A stretch of DNA of 9,061 bases from Microcaldota archaeon (GTDB lineage: Archaea > Micrarchaeota > Micrarchaeia > Micrarchaeales > CABMGC01): contig JAJZKF010000021.1 of NCBI GenBank assembly GCA_021804305.1, positions 1-9,061 on the forward strand, given 5' to 3'. A program made the position numbers and the translations under genes. The notes under the pieces were generated by a model. The model had not been told where the DNA came from, did not search any database, and worked only from the letters and a program-made list of their open reading frames with translations. Positions 6,402-9,061 of the stretch are shown piece after piece. Each line of letters opens with the position of its first letter. The stretch's first letter is position 1.

Positions 6402-6409
6402 TATAAATA
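6402..6409 (+). promoter_or_regulatory. TATA box upstream of an inverted-repeat leader
   Basis: TATAAATA in the context AAAGTATAAATATC is a good archaeal TATA element. A start 25-27 bases on would be near 6432, exactly where the inverted repeat 6433-6485 begins. The next recognised gene is the Rieske gene, 123 bases further, which has its own closer TATA box. Confidence 0.5.
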
Positions 6410-6432
6410 TCACTTTTGCTTTAGTAATATGT

Positions 6433-6485
6433 AGTGTTAAGGAGAACCTATTTATGAATCCCCACCATCCCGTTTCCTTAACACT
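6433..6485 (+). promoter_or_regulatory. 11-bp inverted repeat that would sequester a Shine-Dalgarno sequence
   Basis: AGTGTTAAGGA (6433-6443) is perfectly complementary to TCCTTAACACT (6475-6485). G6444-T6474 and A6445-T6473 can extend the stem to 13 pairs. The left arm contains AAGGAG (6439-6444), nine bases before ATG 6454, which sits in the roughly 27-base loop. A predicted transcript start near 6432 puts the stem at the very 5' end of the RNA. It may be a small structured RNA or a leader controlling translation; neither is proven. Confidence 0.5.
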
Positions 6486-6573
6486 CTACTCCTTTACCTC
6501 TTTCAGCAAATGCAAAAGGGATTTATTAGTTTCCATGCCCATTAAAGCGGTTGCATGGTGCGTCAAAATCTAA
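6454..6573 (+). CDS. Possible small ORF (39 aa) between aldolase/phosphatase and Rieske genes
   Basis: ATG 6454 follows AAGGAG at nine bases and opens a 39-residue frame (MNPHHPVSLTLYSFTSFSKC onward) that ends 19 bases inside the Rieske gene in another frame. A TATA box lies upstream at 6402. No family is recognised and the composition is not distinctive. The ribosome binding site would be hidden in the 6433-6485 stem. It may be a regulatory leader ORF coupled to the Rieske gene, or chance. Confidence 0.25.
   Translation: MNPHHPVSLTLYSFTSFSKCKRDLLVSMPIKAVAWCVKI
6522..6529 (+). promoter_or_regulatory. TATA box of the Rieske gene, leaderless geometry
   Basis: TTTATTAG, preceded by purine-rich AAAAGGGA that could be a BRE, is centred about 30 bases before ATG 6555. 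The predicted start near 6551 would give an essentially leaderless mRNA. No ribosome binding site lies before the ATG, which agrees. Confidence 0.55.
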
Positions 6574-6869
6574 GGATAAGATTCGAAAGTCTGAGGGAAG
6601 ATTCTCCTATGAAGGCTGAAGTCTCAGGCGTTGGTATGGTGATAGTGCTTCACAAAGGTAAGGTGTACGCGCTAGATTCGGCATGCACGCATGAGAATGG
6701 GCCTCTAGACGAAGGCTCAATAGACAACGATGAGATCGTCTGTCCATGGCATGCCGGTGCTTACCATCTCGATACCGGAAAAGCGGATGAGAATACGCCA
6801 TGGGTGCATGATACTAGGTCCTACGCAGTTGGCACCAGTGATGACGGAGAGCTCTTCCTTGATCTATGA
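6555..6869 (+). CDS. Small Rieske-type [2Fe-2S] ferredoxin
   Basis: This 104-residue soluble protein consists of one Rieske domain. The cluster ligands are C44 and H46 in ACTHENGPLDEG (43-54) and C63 and H66 in CPWHAGAYHLDTG (63-75), giving the classic CxH-x16-CxxH pattern. There is no membrane anchor or signal, unlike the Rieske subunit of bc1/b6f, and no oxygenase domain. It therefore resembles the stand-alone Rieske ferredoxins (NirD/BphF-like) that pass single electrons to oxygenases or reductases. The partner enzyme is not in the window, so its role is unknown. The ATG at 6555 is set by the close TATA box; M19 is an alternative but would cut the first strand. It is convergent with the surface-protein gene, with 38 bases between their ends. 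Confidence 0.93.
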   Translation: MVRQNLRIRFESLREDSPMKAEVSGVGMVIVLHKGKVYALDSACTHENGPLDEGSIDNDEIVCPWHAGAYHLDTGKADENTPWVHDTRSYAVGTSDDGELFLDL

Positions 6870-6907
6870 TGCCTAGGTTACTGCCTGTTGGTTCAGCTGA
6901 GTTGAGC

Positions 6908-8140
6908 CTAGCTTGCGGTCACGTTAACATAAGCCCTGGACCCATCCTTCCCTATAACTGCTATCCTGTACACAGATCCCTGCCTCGGCACAACGATAAA
7001 CGCACCAGATCCATAGGCAAAGACGCCATCGAAGCCGAATGTTGCATTCGCACCTGCACTTATAACATATCCGCTGTTCTTAACCTCTTCGGAGGTAAAG
7101 AGGGGTACAAGGCTTCCTGAAGGCGAAGCTACGAAGTCGATGCTGTCAAAAGTTTCTATATCCTTGCTTATCCTGTCATTAACCTCCGCTGTAATACCAG
7201 AATTTCCAGTACCAGTTATGTTGGCTTTTGCCACGGCTCCTCCTGCAGTAGTGGGCTGCACCACCGCAGCCATAGGCCCCGATATGAATATGCTCCCGAT
7301 TGTCGTGTTTGTGTTTGAATTGTCAGCTACGTTTATCGATAAGTTCGTGACATTGTCTAATACCGCAAGCGATGCTGCAGTTATTGTGATATTAGGGGCC
7401 GCGCCTTCGAGCTCCGAACGGTCTCCAGCGTTCAATACAACTGCACTTCCCAATCCTGCATGCGCATCGCTGCTCACATTTGACGATATTATTGCTTTCG
7501 CCGCCGCCGCCATGACGAAGCTCGTTCCGCCGCTGCTGTACACGGGGCTCACGACAGGAGTAATCTCGACAAGCACTCCGGTGCTCGAATTAATTCTCTT
7601 GCCGCTTGTTATGGGTACTGTCAGGTTCCCGTTCGGAACGCTTACGTTGTAAGCGGTACCATTGACTGTTATCTCCGCGGAGGCTATGCTGAACCTGACC
7701 ATGTTTATCGAAGAGCCTGCACGCACGCTTGCATATCCTATCACGCTGCTAGAGTTCAATACTGTCATAAGGTCGAGTTCTCCGCCGCCCGCCGAGGCTA
7801 CCCATCCTCCCCCTCCCGTACCTCCTCCGGTTCCGGTCCCTCTACCGCTTCCTGCCTGCTGTCCTGTTTCGTGCAAGCTGACAGAAGAGTATGCTATCAC
7901 AAGGGACTGCGTGCCTGCCGGTAATTCAGGCGGATCCGTTATCATTATTGGGGTGGCATTTGCAGCCGAAATCTGTACTGTGGTGTACGCCGATGTGCTT
8001 GAAGGGACGACACCTCCCTGTACTGTCGTAGTGACTATCTGCCGCGGGGTCCCTCCTTTTCCCGTAATTGATACCACTGCACCTATCGCGACAAGAACGA
8101 CCACAACGGCTATTCCTATTCCAACTGCACGTTTATTCAT
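6908..8140 (-). CDS. Membrane-anchored, DUF4382-like, probably glycosylated surface protein
   Basis: The 410-residue protein begins with a short basic segment (MNKRAVG) and a hydrophobic helix at 7-26, an N-terminal anchor or uncleaved signal that would place the rest outside the membrane. A Thr/Ser/Val-rich stretch (30-60) leads to a domain resembling DUF4382: LVIAYSSVSLHETG (80-93), a glycine linker (97-112), GWVASAGGGELDLMTVLN (112-129), RAGSSINMVRFSIASAEITV (140-159) and YNVSVPNGNLTVPI (164-177). The C-terminal 180 residues are beta-rich and unassigned. There are about 14 N-x-S/T sequons and no cysteine, typical of archaeal envelope proteins. ATG 8140 is chosen because GAGGGTG lies six bases upstream; GTG 8149 would add three residues. 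A TATA box at 8175-8184 fits. The ligand is unknown. Confidence 0.85.
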   Translation of the reverse strand: MNKRAVGIGIAVVVVLVAIGAVVSITGKGGTPRQIVTTTVQGGVVPSSTSAYTTVQISAANATPIMITDPPELPAGTQSLVIAYSSVSLHETGQQAGSGRGTGTGGGTGGGGWVASAGGGELDLMTVLNSSSVIGYASVRAGSSINMVRFSIASAEITVNGTAYNVSVPNGNLTVPITSGKRINSSTGVLVEITPVVSPVYSSGGTSFVMAAAAKAIISSNVSSDAHAGLGSAVVLNAGDRSELEGAAPNITITAASLAVLDNVTNLSINVADNSNTNTTIGSIFISGPMAAVVQPTTAGGAVAKANITGTGNSGITAEVNDRISKDIETFDSIDFVASPSGSLVPLFTSEEVKNSGYVISAGANATFGFDGVFAYGSGAFIVVPRQGSVYRIAVIGKDGSRAYVNVTAS

Positions 8141-8174
8141 CCCAAGCACCCTCTTCTAACATACGCGGTAAATT

Positions 8175-8184
8175 ATTTATAAAT
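8175..8184 (-). promoter_or_regulatory. TATA box of the DUF4382-like surface-protein gene
   Basis: On the minus strand GAATTTATAAATAATTTACC contains TTTATAAATAA, a strong TATA element. It predicts a start near 8153, giving a leader of about 13 bases that just includes the GAGGGTG ribosome binding site before ATG 8140. Confidence 0.6.
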
Positions 8185-8254
8185 TCTCATACGCCCAGCC
8201 TTTCTCGTCTCGCAGCTTCATGTTCCCATCATCAGGGGGAGACAAGCGGAAAAG

Positions 8255-8264
8255 AATATAAAAT
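8255..8264 (+). promoter_or_regulatory. TATA box for pheS
   Basis: AATATAAAAT, following purine-rich GGAAAAG, predicts a start near 8284-8287, about 45 bases before the pheS ATG. The 8185-8254 stretch between this and the divergent promoter shows nothing recognisable. Confidence 0.55.
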
Positions 8265-8283
8265 ACAACAGGCATACGATAAC

Positions 8284-8343
8284 ATGGAGATACTAACTCT
8301 ATGCATTGGCATCTCTGAGATGCGATGCTATGCACAGATATGA
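8284..8343 (+). CDS. Possible 19-residue upstream ORF overlapping the pheS start
   Basis: ATG 8284 lies at the predicted transcript start of pheS, so it could be read as a leaderless ORF. It codes for MEILTLCIGISEMRCYAQI and stops at 8341-8343, overlapping the pheS start (8330) in another frame by 14 bases. It has no Phe codons, so it is not a classical phenylalanine attenuator. A transcript start even three bases later would remove its ATG, so it may be chance. Confidence 0.25.
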   Translation: MEILTLCIGISEMRCYAQI

Positions 8344-9061
8344 ACTCGCGGTGCTTAACGTCCTTAAGGACGGCAAGAGCTCTAGCCTTGAGGGCATACT
8401 CAAGAAATCCGGTATTGGGAGGGATGAGGTGCTGTGGGCATTGGAGAATCTCTCAGCGCGGAAGCTCGTATCAATTGAGCGCAGGCAGTCCACCGTTGCA
8501 GAACTCACAGAAGAAGGTTCCAGATACCTTAGAGAAGGTCTTCCCGAAGAACTTCTGCTGCGGTCCTTAAAGAAAAGCGGAGTTAGTGTCAGCGAACTGT
8601 CAGGAGTTTCTGAGAGGATAGGGCTTCAGTGGTCAAAGAGAAACGGCTTCATCGCGATATCTGATGGGATAGTGGGGATCACTTCGAAAGGAAAGGAAGC
8701 TCTCAAGTCAGGCATAACCGAGGCCATGGTACTGCATGAGATAGCCGAAAACCCCGGAAGATATGTTTCCATCTCCGAAAGGAACCGTGAAGCTGCCGAT
8801 AATCTGATACACCGGAAACTGGTATCGTTAAGCAGCAAGAGCGAGATTACAGGCATAAGCCTGACGGCCAGGGGCCGGGAAGAAGCAGTGCACGCGTCGG
8901 GAGATGAGTGGGTCGAGTCGCTAAGCAAAGGCATCATATCCGGAAAAGGGTGGGAAGGGGTCCGGTTCAAGCCTTACGATGTAGGTTCACCAGTAGAGCG
9001 TGAATATCCCGCCATAAGGCATCCCCTTCGCAGGATCATAGAAACTTTTGACAGCATCGAC
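8330..9061 (+). CDS. pheS: Phenylalanyl-tRNA synthetase alpha subunit (3' end outside window)
   Basis: PheS, with PheT, charges tRNA-Phe with phenylalanine. The 244 residues visible are the N-terminal region typical of archaeal/eukaryotic alpha subunits: tandem winged-helix-like modules starting MHRYELAVLNVLKDGKSSSL, with TEEGSRYLREGLPEE at about 62-76 and a later LTARGREEA, both common wing elements. Then comes the linker FKPYDVGSPVEREYPAIRHP (about 212-231), matching the conserved KxYDVxAPVPxxYPGxxHPL entry to the catalytic domain. Here YP-AI-RHPL stands where YPG-KRHPL is usual. The catalytic class II domain (motifs 1-3) lies beyond the right edge. ATG 8330 agrees with family starts (M-H-R-Y-E); no strong ribosome binding site precedes it. 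A TATA box lies at 8255-8264. Confidence 0.95.
   Translation, partial: MHRYELAVLNVLKDGKSSSLEGILKKSGIGRDEVLWALENLSARKLVSIERRQSTVAELTEEGSRYLREGLPEELLLRSLKKSGVSVSELSGVSERIGLQWSKRNGFIAISDGIVGITSKGKEALKSGITEAMVLHEIAENPGRYVSISERNREAADNLIHRKLVSLSSKSEITGISLTARGREEAVHASGDEWVESLSKGIISGKGWEGVRFKPYDVGSPVEREYPAIRHPLRRIIETFDSID

Noticed and set aside
5998..6453. Upstream part of the 5998-6573 plus-strand frame
   Set aside because: It is an out-of-frame reading of the FBP aldolase/phosphatase C-terminus, which is conserved in the other frame. Only the segment from ATG 6454 has its own start signals and was kept at low confidence.
7140..8159. Two long plus-strand frames (7140-7652 and 7662-8159) opposite the surface-protein gene
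   Set aside because: They are antisense shadows of a Gly/Ala/Ser/Thr/Val-rich gene whose codon use leaves few stops on the other strand. The opposite strand has the anchor, family-like motifs, promoter and ribosome binding site.
8626..8970. Minus-strand 114-codon frame near the right edge
   Set aside because: It is antisense to pheS, whose N-terminal region and YDVGSPV linker are clear.
1..9061. tRNA, rRNA, CRISPR array or defence-system genes
   Set aside because: Reading by eye found no T-arm or cloverleaf pattern, no spaced direct repeats and no further nuclease or toxin-antitoxin motifs besides TnpB. A covariance-model scan was not possible here.

Overview
The window reads as a piece of archaeal chromosome. 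It carries an archaeal aIF5A with its deoxyhypusine-type lysine motif, the archaeal/eukaryotic ribosomal proteins S24e and S27ae, the archaeal bifunctional fructose-1,6-bisphosphate aldolase/phosphatase, an archaeal-type PheS N-terminus, and AT-rich TATA boxes about 25-35 bp before many start codons. Medium GC, very short spacers, a bacterial-type triosephosphate isomerase and an ankyrin-like protein fit a small-genome DPANN archaeon such as a Micrarchaeota/ARMAN-type organism. That assignment is inference; the sequence does not prove it.

Layout. Bases 2-973 are the 3' part of an IS200/IS605-type tnpB, followed by the element's right-end hairpin (about 986-1006). A family-2 glycosyltransferase (+, 1043-1756) comes next. 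It converges with a minus-strand operon, and the two end genes are separated by one base inside a perfect 19-bp palindrome. In transcription order the operon is aIF5A (3564-3160), S24e (3136-2852), S27ae (2837-2700; 45 residues) and a CPBP/CAAX-type membrane protease (2636-1758). A 213-bp spacer with TATA boxes in both directions separates it from an ankyrin-like repeat protein (+, 3778-4356), whose end overlaps the end of a bacterial-type triosephosphate isomerase gene (-, 5160-4342).

The isomerase gene is divergent from the FBP aldolase/phosphatase gene (+, 5255-6337), and a single self-complementary TATA box appears to serve both. The two enzymes act consecutively in gluconeogenesis: TPI interconverts GAP and DHAP, and FBP aldolase/phosphatase condenses them to FBP and dephosphorylates it to fructose 6-phosphate. 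A 217-bp spacer follows, holding a hairpin, a TATA box and an 11-bp inverted repeat that would bury a Shine-Dalgarno sequence. After it come a small Rieske-type [2Fe-2S] protein (+, 6555-6869), a convergent membrane-anchored, sequon-rich DUF4382-like surface protein (-, 8140-6908), and the beginning of pheS (+, 8330 to the window end).

Expression signals. Genes heading transcripts (Rieske, FBP aldolase/phosphatase, possibly the ankyrin-like gene) have TATA boxes so close that leaders would be absent or very short. Operon-internal genes have GGTG/GTGAT-like ribosome binding sites. No tRNA, rRNA, CRISPR array or obvious defence system was seen. No stretch longer than 300 bases lacks a gene.
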